A DNA stretch of 33,292 nucleotides from assembly GCF_001644195.2 (NCBI RefSeq), contig NZ_LWBL02000071.1:1-33292 (forward strand), in the 5' to 3' direction. Position numbers and translations under genes: made by a program. Origin of the DNA: Bacillus marinisedimentorum (GTDB lineage Bacteria; Bacillota; Bacilli; Bacillales; Bacillaceae_O). The notes beneath the pieces were generated by a model. It did no database searches, was not told where the DNA came from, and saw only the letters and a program-made list of their open reading frames with translations. Position 1 is the stretch's first letter, and every line of letters begins with the position of its first letter. Of the stretch, positions 17,459 to 23,697 are shown piece by piece.

Positions 17459-18541
17459 TCAGTCCGCATAGCCGACAAGTTCCATAAATGCCTTTCCAGA
17501 AAGAGTGCCGGCTGTCCCTTCCTTGCCGGTGACAGTGCATGCCCCTTCCCAAATGGCTTTCAGGGGGCCGAGCACCGGCATTTCCTGGCTGGGAAAAGCA
17601 GCAGAGACGTTCAATTCCATCTTCCAGTCGGGGATGTGAATTTGCCAGCTGAGCGGGTATTGTGCGCCTGTTTTCGAGTTTTGCCACAATGAACCATTTT
17701 GGAAGGTGACATTTCTTGTGAAACGGACTGATCCATCTTTTTCAATGACATTGGCCATGGATGTCCCTCTTTCCAGCTGGCCATTTTTGTGAAATCCATT
17801 GACCAGAAGTTCCCGTCCATCATCAAGCTGGATGCCGAACCAATTCCAGCCGCGGTTGAACATGAGCGAGTAATCCCTGCCCCATTGATGATCGAACCAC
17901 CCCTGCCCTTCCAAAGTCTCAGAAGTGCCATCTTTGTGCATCAGTTGCCCTTTCACTTTGATATCGGTCATCGAGTAGTAATACAAGTCATCGGGCCTTC
18001 CTGTCCCTCCGATTAAAGATGGGTCTTTTTCAGGGATAAACGTGAAAGTGCCTTCCATATTTTCATCTTTCAACTGAACTTCAAAACTGTTTTTATTGAT
18101 AAAGGTCAGGCCGGATTTCCCGTAAATGAGCCGTACCGGTGATGTGTCCACCTTTACCCTGTGCATCCGCTTATGCGGAAAAGGTTCTTTTCCTCTTACT
18201 AATGTAAAGTATTGTTTCCACATGTCAGCATCAAACGGATGGGTAAGCAGATAAAGCGGCATATAACCCGCAATCATATAGCATTTTGTCCATTTATCAT
18301 AGAAGGAAGCAGGCCGGTGGAGTTTTCCCTCCAAATCAATCAGTGAATAGATGAGGTAATGGCCTTTCGGGAAAGGGAATTCCCCTAGCCTGAAAAAAGA
18401 GCCCATCATGGCATACGTTTTTCCGATTGAACTCTGAAAATGCGTAAAAAAGTACCACCATTCGATGTTTGAAGAACGATGCGGATTGTGGTCGTCTGGA
18501 AACTCAATCTCCGCACCGCTATTAAAGAAGAACATGTTCAT
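17459..18541 (-). CDS. CrtC/AttH lipocalin-like domain protein
   Basis: About 360 aa with no signal peptide or membrane span. It has the hallmarks of the CrtC/AttH family (carotenoid 1,2-hydratase-like, double lipocalin fold): SSNIEWWYFFTHFQ near the N-terminus, GQGWFDHQWGRDYS in the middle, and NWFGIQLDDGRELLVNGF. Characterised relatives hydrate carotenoids, but most homologues in non-phototrophs have no known substrate, and there is no carotenoid gene here. The frame is open from 18610. The ATGs at 18541 and 18535 follow AAGGTAGATAGGGTG and are the better starts. It is divergent from the sigma-region-3-like gene. The tandem hairpin array lies directly downstream. Confidence 0.82.
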   Translation of the reverse strand: MNMFFFNSGAEIEFPDDHNPHRSSNIEWWYFFTHFQSSIGKTYAMMGSFFRLGEFPFPKGHYLIYSLIDLEGKLHRPASFYDKWTKCYMIAGYMPLYLLTHPFDADMWKQYFTLVRGKEPFPHKRMHRVKVDTSPVRLIYGKSGLTFINKNSFEVQLKDENMEGTFTFIPEKDPSLIGGTGRPDDLYYYSMTDIKVKGQLMHKDGTSETLEGQGWFDHQWGRDYSLMFNRGWNWFGIQLDDGRELLVNGFHKNGQLERGTSMANVIEKDGSVRFTRNVTFQNGSLWQNSKTGAQYPLSWQIHIPDWKMELNVSAAFPSQEMPVLGPLKAIWEGACTVTGKEGTAGTLSGKAFMELVGYAD

Positions 18542-18723
18542 CACCCTATCTACCTTGATACCGTATCGTATGATGGCATGATGGATGGGTGTGCGGGGGA
18601 TAACGGTCATAAAGGAGAAGCAGGAAATAAAAAAGTTACCTTAATTGTCACAACTTGTTCAACAAATGTTCACAAAGACCTGTTATTATTTTCCTATTAA
18701 GAATGAACGGGAGGATGAAGATC

Positions 18724-18900
18724 GTGGGTCACGGGGAAAGGATCAAAGTGATTGAAGGGTTTGCGGTCAGGTATAAAGAGAACAATGAGAAATCTCCTAC
18801 CATCAAAGAAATTGCAGCATTTTTGAATTGTTCGGAAGAAAAGGTGCTAGAATCAATGGAATTCGGGCGGGAAATCAAAGAAACGTTACCTGCGAGTTAA
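18724..18900 (+). CDS. Mini-protein resembling sigma-70 region 3
   Basis: 58 aa. KSPTIKEIAAFLNCSEEKVL followed by ESMEFG reads like the helix-turn-helix of region 3 of SigB/SigF/SigG-type sigma factors; regions 2 and 4 are absent. Start: GGGAGG at 18709-18714 abuts an ATG (18715), so the GTG at 18724 with 9-nt spacing is preferred; the ATG at 18715 would add three residues. It precedes the UDG gene by 59 bp on the same strand. It may be a decoy or modulator of a sigma factor, or a small DNA-binding protein. The function is unknown. Confidence 0.6.
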   Translation: MGHGERIKVIEGFAVRYKENNEKSPTIKEIAAFLNCSEEKVLESMEFGREIKETLPAS

Positions 18901-18959
18901 GGTCATTGGGTATGTTACAATCAAAAACATAAAAAGTTTACTTGATTGGGAGATTTGAT

Positions 18960-19631
18960 ATGCCGTTGACAAACTTGCACACCCGGGTGGTTTCCTGCAG
19001 CAGATGCCCAAGACTGAGGGAATGGTGTATAACAAGGGAAGGTGCGGAAAAACGATACGAAGGGGAACCCTATTGGGGGAAGCCGGTACCGGGTTTTGGT
19101 CCGGGAAATTCGGAAGTACTCATTCTTGGCCTTGCTCCTGGCGCGCACGGAGCGAATCGGACCGGACTTCCGTTCACAGGGGACTCAGCCGGCGGCTTCC
19201 TGTATGAAGCACTTGAACGCCATCGTTTTATTGACCGGAATGCTCCAGTTGAAATGGAAGCTGTCCTGAAGTTGAAAAATGTCTATATTACAAATGCGGT
19301 GAAATGCGCCCCGCCTGATAATAAGCCGGTTGCCAGTGAGTTTTCAGCCTGCCGGCCGTTTCTTGAGGAAGAAATCCGCCTCCTGGATAACTGCAAAGTC
19401 ATTCTGGCTCTTGGCGGCAAGGCGTTTGCAGAAGCAAAAAAGGTGTTAAGGGAAATGGGCGCGGAAGTAAAAGGCCTGAAGTTCACCCATGGCGGCATCC
19501 ACCGCTTTGGAACAAAACTCCCCGTTTTGATCAGTTCCTATCATACGTCCCAATATAATATTTCGACAAAGCGGATGACTGCCGATAAATTTGATGAGGT
19601 TTTAAAAATGGTGAAGGATGTTCTTGAGTAA
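18960..19631 (+). CDS. Uracil-DNA glycosylase, family 4/5 type
   Basis: DNA repair enzyme that removes uracil, and in family 5 other deaminated bases, from DNA. 223 aa. Motif 1 is GLAPGAHGANRTGLPFTGDS, which has the family-5 (UDGb) pattern with Ala-His in place of a catalytic Asp/Asn. Cysteines at the positions of the iron-sulphur ligands are present (CSRCPRLREWC near the N-terminus, NAVKCAPP, FSACRPFLEEE). Motif 2 appears as SYHTSQYNIST. The frame opens at a TTG at 18942, but GGGAG lies inside that stretch, and the ATG at 18960 has the right spacing. It is followed by an overlapping 34-aa ORF and a terminator. Confidence 0.9.
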   Translation: MPLTNLHTRVVSCSRCPRLREWCITREGAEKRYEGEPYWGKPVPGFGPGNSEVLILGLAPGAHGANRTGLPFTGDSAGGFLYEALERHRFIDRNAPVEMEAVLKLKNVYITNAVKCAPPDNKPVASEFSACRPFLEEEIRLLDNCKVILALGGKAFAEAKKVLREMGAEVKGLKFTHGGIHRFGTKLPVLISSYHTSQYNISTKRMTADKFDEVLKMVKDVLE

Positions 19632-19728
19632 GAATGCTGAAAAGGCTTTAGGTATAGCTGAACGAAGCAGAGTAGTCATTGCCGGAAAAAGTAAAGTAAC
19701 AGGCAAAATCGTTAAATTCCCCGTTTGA
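19624..19728 (+). CDS. Possible 34-aa ORF overlapping the UDG stop
   Basis: TTG start at 19624, overlapping the last codons of the UDG gene. Translation MSKNAEKALGIAERSRVVIA, then GKSKVTGKIVKFPV and TGA at 19726. It ends 5 bp before the terminator stem, so it fills the space exactly. GAAGGATG precedes the TTG as a weak SD. There is no family match that I know. It may be a real translationally coupled microprotein or chance. Confidence 0.3.
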   Translation: MSKNAEKALGIAERSRVVIAGKSKVTGKIVKFPV

Positions 19729-19733
19729 AACAC

Positions 19734-19776
19734 AAAAGAAAACTCAGAGTGTATGTGGCTCTGAGTTTTCTTTTGT
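19734..19776 (+). terminator. Rho-independent terminator after UDG
   Basis: AAAAGAAAACTCAGAG pairs perfectly with CTCTGAGTTTTCTTTT around a 9-nt loop; T-rich on both strands. Confidence 0.9.
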
Positions 19777-19849
19777 TGCGGATTGTTCCACAAATACAAT
19801 AAACGGAGTGAAAATTTTTGAAAATGACAGCAGGCCATTCTGGAGATTG

Positions 19850-20025
19850 TCTGTTCCTTTCCTCTGCCGGCATTCGCTTTCATCACGAGCACAAGTGCGA
19901 CATCTGTTCCTGTTTCCTTTCGCTCACCAGAAGGACACTGAAAAGCTTCTTCGAATTGACACCGCACGAAGAAAATTGGTTTTTATTTTCGAGGAGTCTC
20001 ATACCTTCCGCTCCAATCCACTCAG
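19850..20025 (+). repeat. Dispersed repeat, copy R4 (both inserts, core deleted)
   Basis: Starts CCTCTGCCGGCATTCGCTTTC, then the 5'-arm insert (CACGAGCACAAGTGCGACAT), then jumps to the 3'-arm insert (TTGACACCGCACGAAGAAAA ... TTTTCGAGGAGTCTC) and ends TTCCGCTCCAATCCACTCAG. The central core hairpin is missing. Confidence 0.75.
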
Positions 20026-20279
20026 TTTTAAAACAATAAGTTTGCAAAAATTATTGAATAACTTTGATGAGGTGTCCATCGCCACGTTGAACATTCAACA
20101 CCCTTTCAAATAAGGCCTTATCATCCAAGATGGCTTCAGAAAAAAGGATTGAATTAAACAATTATTTTTAATAGCAATAGAGGCTCCTCTACATTCAAAA
20201 GAAAACGGAGCAGGATTACTCGATTTTATCCAAACTACTGGTTGAACAAAATAAAAGCGGGATATCTGTTCACGTGCAA

Positions 20280-20408
20280 GTTGATTGGAGCGGAAGGGGC
20301 TCGACTCCGACGGGAGCAGCGGGACAGGTGAGACCCCGCAAGAGCGATAGCGATGAGGAGGCTCACCGCCCGCCCCGCGGAAAGCGAGCCCCTGCAGCGG
20401 AAATCAAC
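20280..20408 (-). repeat. Dispersed palindromic repeat, copy R5 (complete, no insert)
   Basis: 129 bp from GTTGATTGGAGCGGAAGGGG to GCAGCGGAAATCAAC. This is the cleanest copy in the window: terminal GTTGATT / AATCAAC, outer stem GGGGCTCG / CGAGCCCC, inner stem GGTGAG / CTCACC and GCGGG / CCCGC. The rest of 19777-20666 holds no gene I can support. Confidence 0.85.
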
Positions 20409-20540
20409 TCCCCGTTTTGAAACGCCATATCATTCTATAATCCTTATTCCTCTTTATGTTTTTTAACTGTTATCCTTCTGTTATTTGGTATGCTATTTCA
20501 CTTGTAACCTCACTAATTGAAAACCCGATATAACAAATAA

Positions 20541-20574
20541 CCGAGTATGAAACCGCACAGATTTCATACCCGAT
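20541..20574 (-). terminator. Hairpin downstream of the subtilisin gene
   Basis: On the minus strand CGGGTATGAAAT ... TTTCATACTCGG (loop CTGTGCGG) followed by TTATTTGTTA. It is a weak terminator candidate about 95 bp past the protease stop. Confidence 0.4.
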
Positions 20575-20666
20575 TTGAAATGATATACCTATTGTTTCCC
20601 ATCGTTATCTAGAACTGCTTAGGAATAACCTTGAAGCTTTTTAATTTGCCGGCATTGCGAACTTCC

Positions 20667-21653
20667 TCATTGAGCAGTTGTGATCGTATCAGGCTGATTC
20701 AGCAGACCGCTGTAGCATTGCCTGCTTGAATGGAGACGCGGCAGGCCGTAGCCCTCAAATGCCGGTTCATACCCCAGGGCCGTTGCATGCTTGCAAAGCT
20801 GGGCATAGATTTCGGCTTCCGTCAGCTCGCGTTTCATCCGTTTTTCCAGTTCAGTGATCAAGAGGGCAGCTGCTCCGGAAATATGCGGTGCTGCCATCGA
20901 AGTCCCCGATAAACTGGCGTATTTTCCATCCGGGTAAGTGGAGACAACCTTTACGCCTGGAGCGACAAGATCGATATGAGCATTCGTATTGGAAAACGGC
21001 GCAGGCTTCATGTCTTTGTCAACGGCGCCAACCTGCACGACTTCCGGATATGCGCCCGGATAGGCATATTCCGGTGAATCATGGCTTCCATCTCCGCTGT
21101 TTCCGGCTGCACAAACAACGAGGATGCCGCTTTGCACAGCTTTCTGGATAGCTTTGTGCAGCTCTGGATAGTCTTCACTGCCTCCCAGCGACATGGAAAT
21201 GACCCTGGCCTTTTCCCCATTCGGGCCGCGCCAGTCAACTGCATATTTGATGCCGTTTATAATCCAGTCATAGCGGCCGCTGCCTTTTCCGGATAACACT
21301 TTTACTGCGAGGATACTGGCTTCAGGTGCCATTCCTGCGACCCCTTCTCCATTTAAAGAAGCTGCGATTGTACCTGATACATGGGTTCCATGTCCATTAT
21401 TATCTTCAAAATGATCCGGCTCGGCACCAAAGTCGTCTGTGAAATTCCGGCCGTCGATGATGCGGTCTTTTAAATCTGGATGATTCGTATCACACCCTGT
21501 GTCCAGCACAGCGATTACGGTTCTTTCCCCCCTGTTTGAGGCGTCCCAGACTTTCGGGGCTTCAAGCATTTCAATCCCGTAAGGTGTTTTGTCCGTCTTT
21601 TCGTATACCTCATGCACATGGACCGGTATTAATGAAACATACTTATTTTCCAT
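20667..21653 (-). CDS. Intracellular-type subtilisin (S8 peptidase)
   Basis: 328 aa. There is no signal peptide, and the short N-terminal segment MENKYVSLIPVHVHEV carries a LIP-type motif like the LIPY pro-region of intracellular subtilisins. The triad is Asp in AVLDTGCDTNHPD, His in NNGHGTHVSGT and Ser in LSGTSMAAPH, with oxyanion Asn in CAAGNSGDG. The body is very close to B. subtilis IspA (NFTDD, ISMSLGGSEDYPEL), but the last 25 residues (HSSRQCYSGLL...) do not resemble it. The frame opens at 21689; AAAGGAGG before the ATG at 21653 sets the start. That SD lies inside the overlapping small hydrophobic ORF, so the two are coupled and share the 21795-21823 promoter. Confidence 0.93.
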   Translation of the reverse strand: MENKYVSLIPVHVHEVYEKTDKTPYGIEMLEAPKVWDASNRGERTVIAVLDTGCDTNHPDLKDRIIDGRNFTDDFGAEPDHFEDNNGHGTHVSGTIAASLNGEGVAGMAPEASILAVKVLSGKGSGRYDWIINGIKYAVDWRGPNGEKARVISMSLGGSEDYPELHKAIQKAVQSGILVVCAAGNSGDGSHDSPEYAYPGAYPEVVQVGAVDKDMKPAPFSNTNAHIDLVAPGVKVVSTYPDGKYASLSGTSMAAPHISGAAALLITELEKRMKRELTEAEIYAQLCKHATALGYEPAFEGYGLPRLHSSRQCYSGLLNQPDTITTAQ

Positions 21654-21753
21654 TTGATCGTCCTCCTTTAGGAATATTAATTTTTTCAATCAGCATGATG
21701 ACAAACTGGAAAAAGGTTATGAGGAAAGTCCCGATTGCCATGAATGTCCGCAT
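21643..21753 (-). CDS. Hydrophobic small peptide 1, holin-like-toxin type
   Basis: 36 aa. It begins MRTFMAIGTFLITFFQFVIM and continues LIEKINIPKGGRSNGK: one membrane helix and a basic tail. The pattern (short N-terminus, about 20 hydrophobic residues, IEKI(N/K)) resembles the putative holin-like toxins of Bacillus type I toxin-antitoxin systems. The SD ATAAAGGAGG has ideal spacing. The stop lies 11 nt inside the subtilisin gene. Its tail resembles that of the 30-aa peptide at 22766-22858 (shared LIEKI). It may instead be a leader peptide for the protease. Confidence 0.6.
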   Translation of the reverse strand: MRTFMAIGTFLITFFQFVIMLIEKINIPKGGRSNGK

Positions 21754-21794
21754 TCAATTTCCCTCCTTTATCTCAAATGAAGTCAACCAAAGGC

Positions 21795-21823
21795 ATTATA
21801 TTACTGAATTTTCAGTTTTTTAA
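21795..21823 (-). promoter_or_regulatory. Promoter of peptide 1-subtilisin with palindrome in the spacer
   Basis: On the minus strand TTAAAA (21818-21823), 17 nt, TATAAT (21795-21800). The spacer holds the palindrome ACTGAA-TT-TTCAGT (21803-21816), a candidate operator for the divergent PlcR-like regulator. Confidence 0.6.
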
Positions 21824-21824
21824 G

Positions 21825-21853
21825 TTGAGATACATGAGATCAGGCACTACAAT
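21825..21853 (+). promoter_or_regulatory. Promoter of the PlcR-like regulator
   Basis: TTGAGA (21825-21830), a 17-nt spacer and TACAAT (21848-21853), about 30 nt before the gene. Its -35 lies one base from the -35 of the divergent promoter, so one bound protein could affect both. Confidence 0.6.
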
Positions 21854-21883
21854 TAAAGAAAACCAAAATAAGGCGGGGTTCAC

Positions 21884-22762
21884 ATGAAAGCAGGGAACAT
21901 CGGCCAATCGATTCGTGAATTGCGTATGCTAATGCATATGTCCCAGCGGGAATTGGCGAAAGGAATCTGTACTCAGCCGCTGATTAGCCAGATTGAAGCC
22001 GGAGAGGTCTCTCCTTCAGCAGATATGCTTTATAAATTTGCCAGCCGTCTTGGTGTTGATATGAATTACTTTTTTGAAATTACAGCCTGTCCGCGCCTGG
22101 ATTATGTCGAGGAAGTATGCCTTATGATCCGCCAGGAAATCAGAAAACGAAATTATGAAAAAGTGGCGGAACTCATTCATGCTGAAAAGCATAATCCGTT
22201 ATTCCAATCGGGCCGGGCCCGGCAATTTATGCTTTGGCATCAAGGAATCTGCGAGTTTTATTTGAACCATAATACAGAGCAGGCATTTGAACTGCTTAAT
22301 CAAGCTATGACAAGCATAGAACCTGAAGGAAAAGTATATTCAGAACGGAAAATCGAAATTTTGAACAGCATGGCCGTTTTTTACAGTGAAATCGGAAATA
22401 ATGAAAAGGCACTTGTGACGTTTCAAAGTGGCCTCTTCCACTTACGCAAGCTGCCGGCCATCCAGGATCAAAGTATTGAAATCCGGATTTTGTTCAATCT
22501 GGCCAAAACGCTGACCATTGCCGGCAACTATGAAAAGTCGGTCCGTCACTGCGATGAGGGCATCAAGCTTTGTTTGGTCCGGGAACGGTTGAGTTTACTT
22601 GGGGAACTGTTTTACCAAAAGGGCAAAAATTTGCTTGTTTTGAAAGATAAAGAGGCAGCGGTTGAATGCTTGTATAGGGCGCTTGACCTTTTCGAACTTC
22701 AGCAAAATGATTCATTTGCCGATATTGTAAAAAGTACGGTATCATCCGCCCTGAGTGCATAA
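21884..22762 (+). CDS. PlcR-like HTH-TPR transcriptional regulator (RRNPP family)
   Basis: 292 aa. It has an N-terminal XRE-type helix-turn-helix (residues 6-62; MSQRELAKGICTQPLISQIE) followed by TPR-like helical repeats to the C-terminus, the layout of peptide-sensing RRNPP regulators (Rap, NprR, PlcR, PrgX). Similarity to PlcR is clear at several points: LLGELFYQKGKNLLVLKDKE against PlcR's LIGQLYYQRGECLRKLEYEE, and FNLAKTLTIAGNYEKS against YNHAKALYLDSRYEES. N161 and N205 fall where PlcR has the asparagines that hold the peptide backbone. It is divergent from the peptide 1-subtilisin unit. A PapR-like propeptide gene lies 330 bp downstream on the other strand. It probably activates or represses this locus when it binds the imported peptide. 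Confidence 0.9.
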   Translation: MKAGNIGQSIRELRMLMHMSQRELAKGICTQPLISQIEAGEVSPSADMLYKFASRLGVDMNYFFEITACPRLDYVEEVCLMIRQEIRKRNYEKVAELIHAEKHNPLFQSGRARQFMLWHQGICEFYLNHNTEQAFELLNQAMTSIEPEGKVYSERKIEILNSMAVFYSEIGNNEKALVTFQSGLFHLRKLPAIQDQSIEIRILFNLAKTLTIAGNYEKSVRHCDEGIKLCLVRERLSLLGELFYQKGKNLLVLKDKEAAVECLYRALDLFELQQNDSFADIVKSTVSSALSA

Positions 22763-22765
22763 CTG

Positions 22766-22858
22766 TCATTTTTTGATTTTTTCAATCAGCAGCACGATAA
22801 AATTGAGCAATGCGACTAAAAACAAACCGGTCGACAACACGATTGTTAGGCCATCCAT
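22766..22858 (-). CDS. Hydrophobic small peptide 2, holin-like-toxin type
   Basis: 30 aa: MDGLTIVLSTGLFLVALLNF and IVLLIEKIKK. It has a single membrane helix and a basic end, with the same C-terminal LIEKI as peptide 1. SD AAAGGAG with 8-nt spacing. It is convergent with the regulator (4-bp gap), so their transcripts could overlap. It is on the same strand as the propeptide gene, 233 bp downstream of it, and may share its transcript. Confidence 0.55.
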   Translation of the reverse strand: MDGLTIVLSTGLFLVALLNFIVLLIEKIKK

Positions 22859-23014
22859 CAGCTCCACTCCTTTCTATGGACTGCGCGACAGAGGACAGAA
22901 GCAGCTCCAATTCCACTTTCCAATCATCCGATAGCTCCTTTTCAAAGAAATTAGCTTGTCCGCTGCAGAAATTAGCGGTCAATGAATAAAACAAGTGAAT
23001 AATCGTGATGATCA

Positions 23015-23061
23015 GGGAGCACTGCAGGAGGCGAACATATGACCTTCCTTGCAGTGCTTCC
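23015..23061 (-). other. Stem-loop between propeptide gene and peptide 2
   Basis: GGAGCACTGCA (23016-23026) pairs with TGCAGTGCTTCC (23050-23061) around about 23 nt. There is no T-tract on the minus strand, so it is not a normal terminator. It could attenuate transcription or protect the RNA end after the propeptide gene. Confidence 0.5.
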
Positions 23062-23091
23062 GTTATTTTGCTATAAAAGTATCGATGAGAC

Positions 23092-23235
23092 TCAATGATG
23101 GAACGGGATATCTTCATCCGCAAAATGGACGATTGGCTGGGAATTTTCATAGACTGAAAAGTGGGCGAAGAATCCAGTACAGGCACTAAAAGCAATAAGG
23201 GCGCCGGCAAAAGTCTTTAACAGCCGTTTCTTCAT
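23092..23235 (-). CDS. PapR-like secreted signal propeptide, 47 aa
   Basis: Too short for most gene finders. The sequence starts MKKRLLKTFAGALIAFSACT, a basic and hydrophobic export signal, and ends VHFADEDIPFHH. The final heptapeptide EDIPFHH lines up with mature PapR signals (ADLPFEF, SDLPFEH): acidic residue, Asp, aliphatic, Pro-Phe, then His at the end. Total length (47 against 48 aa) and layout also match PapR of the B. cereus group. The SD AGGAGG abuts an upstream ATG at 23241, so the ATG at 23235 with 6-nt spacing is the start. It is next to the PlcR-like regulator gene but convergent with it, unlike plcR-papR. It would be exported, processed and re-imported by an oligopeptide permease, which is not in this window. 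Confidence 0.72.
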   Translation of the reverse strand: MKKRLLKTFAGALIAFSACTGFFAHFSVYENSQPIVHFADEDIPFHH

Positions 23236-23697
23236 TTCCATCCTCCTTTCGGTAATAAAGGTGTTTTCTTTATATCTTAATTGATTTTGTTATTTCCTGT
23301 ATTTGGGTTATAGGCTGTTACGAGCCCACTTTTCCGGGATTCCCGGCCCTATCCTTACTTATTTTATTACCGTGATAAACATGTTAATACTTTTCTACAA
23401 AAATAAACATTCTTCGCATGATCTGAAAATAATCGGGTGGAACGGAGATGGGGAGCCCTGTGAAATCGGGGCTTTTTTATTTTGTTCGGTTGATTTGGCG
23501 CCGAGGTGTGCGGGACTCAGCGGACCAGGGGTTAACATCGCTGAATTCCTTTCAGCTTTTATAAGGCATGTAAATCGGGAAAACAGAGAAAACCAGTCAT
23601 CTTTTGTGTTTGTCAAAAGGAATTGATGAGAATCCTGTTGAAACATAAGATATAGAGAATGTCTGTTGTTCGAATAAGAATCTGGCGAGGAGATCTA
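23236..23697. other. Intergenic stretch without a supportable gene
   Basis: It holds the divergent upstream regions of the propeptide gene and cls. An open frame over 23303-23626 has no SD and no protein-like composition. A hairpin with T-tract is at 23454-23479. A short palindrome CCGGGATTCCCGG lies near 23335. I see nothing else. Confidence 0.5.
23454..23479 (+). terminator. Orphan intrinsic terminator upstream of cls
   Basis: AGCCCT-GTGAAATC-GGGGCT followed by TTTTTT. No gene on the plus strand ends nearby, so it may close a short leader RNA or attenuate cls transcription. Confidence 0.6.

Noticed and set aside
20667-20760. Frameshift at the C-terminus of the subtilisin
   Set aside because: The tail does not resemble IspA, but neither alternative frame restores a family-like ending, so a frameshift cannot be claimed.
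22782-23210. 142-aa minus-strand frame across the propeptide region
   Set aside because: No SD at its start. It is a shifted frame over the 47-aa propeptide and the 30-aa peptide, both of which have good ribosome sites.
23303-23626. 107-aa plus-strand frame upstream of cls
   Set aside because: No SD, runs through the orphan terminator hairpin, no recognisable domain.
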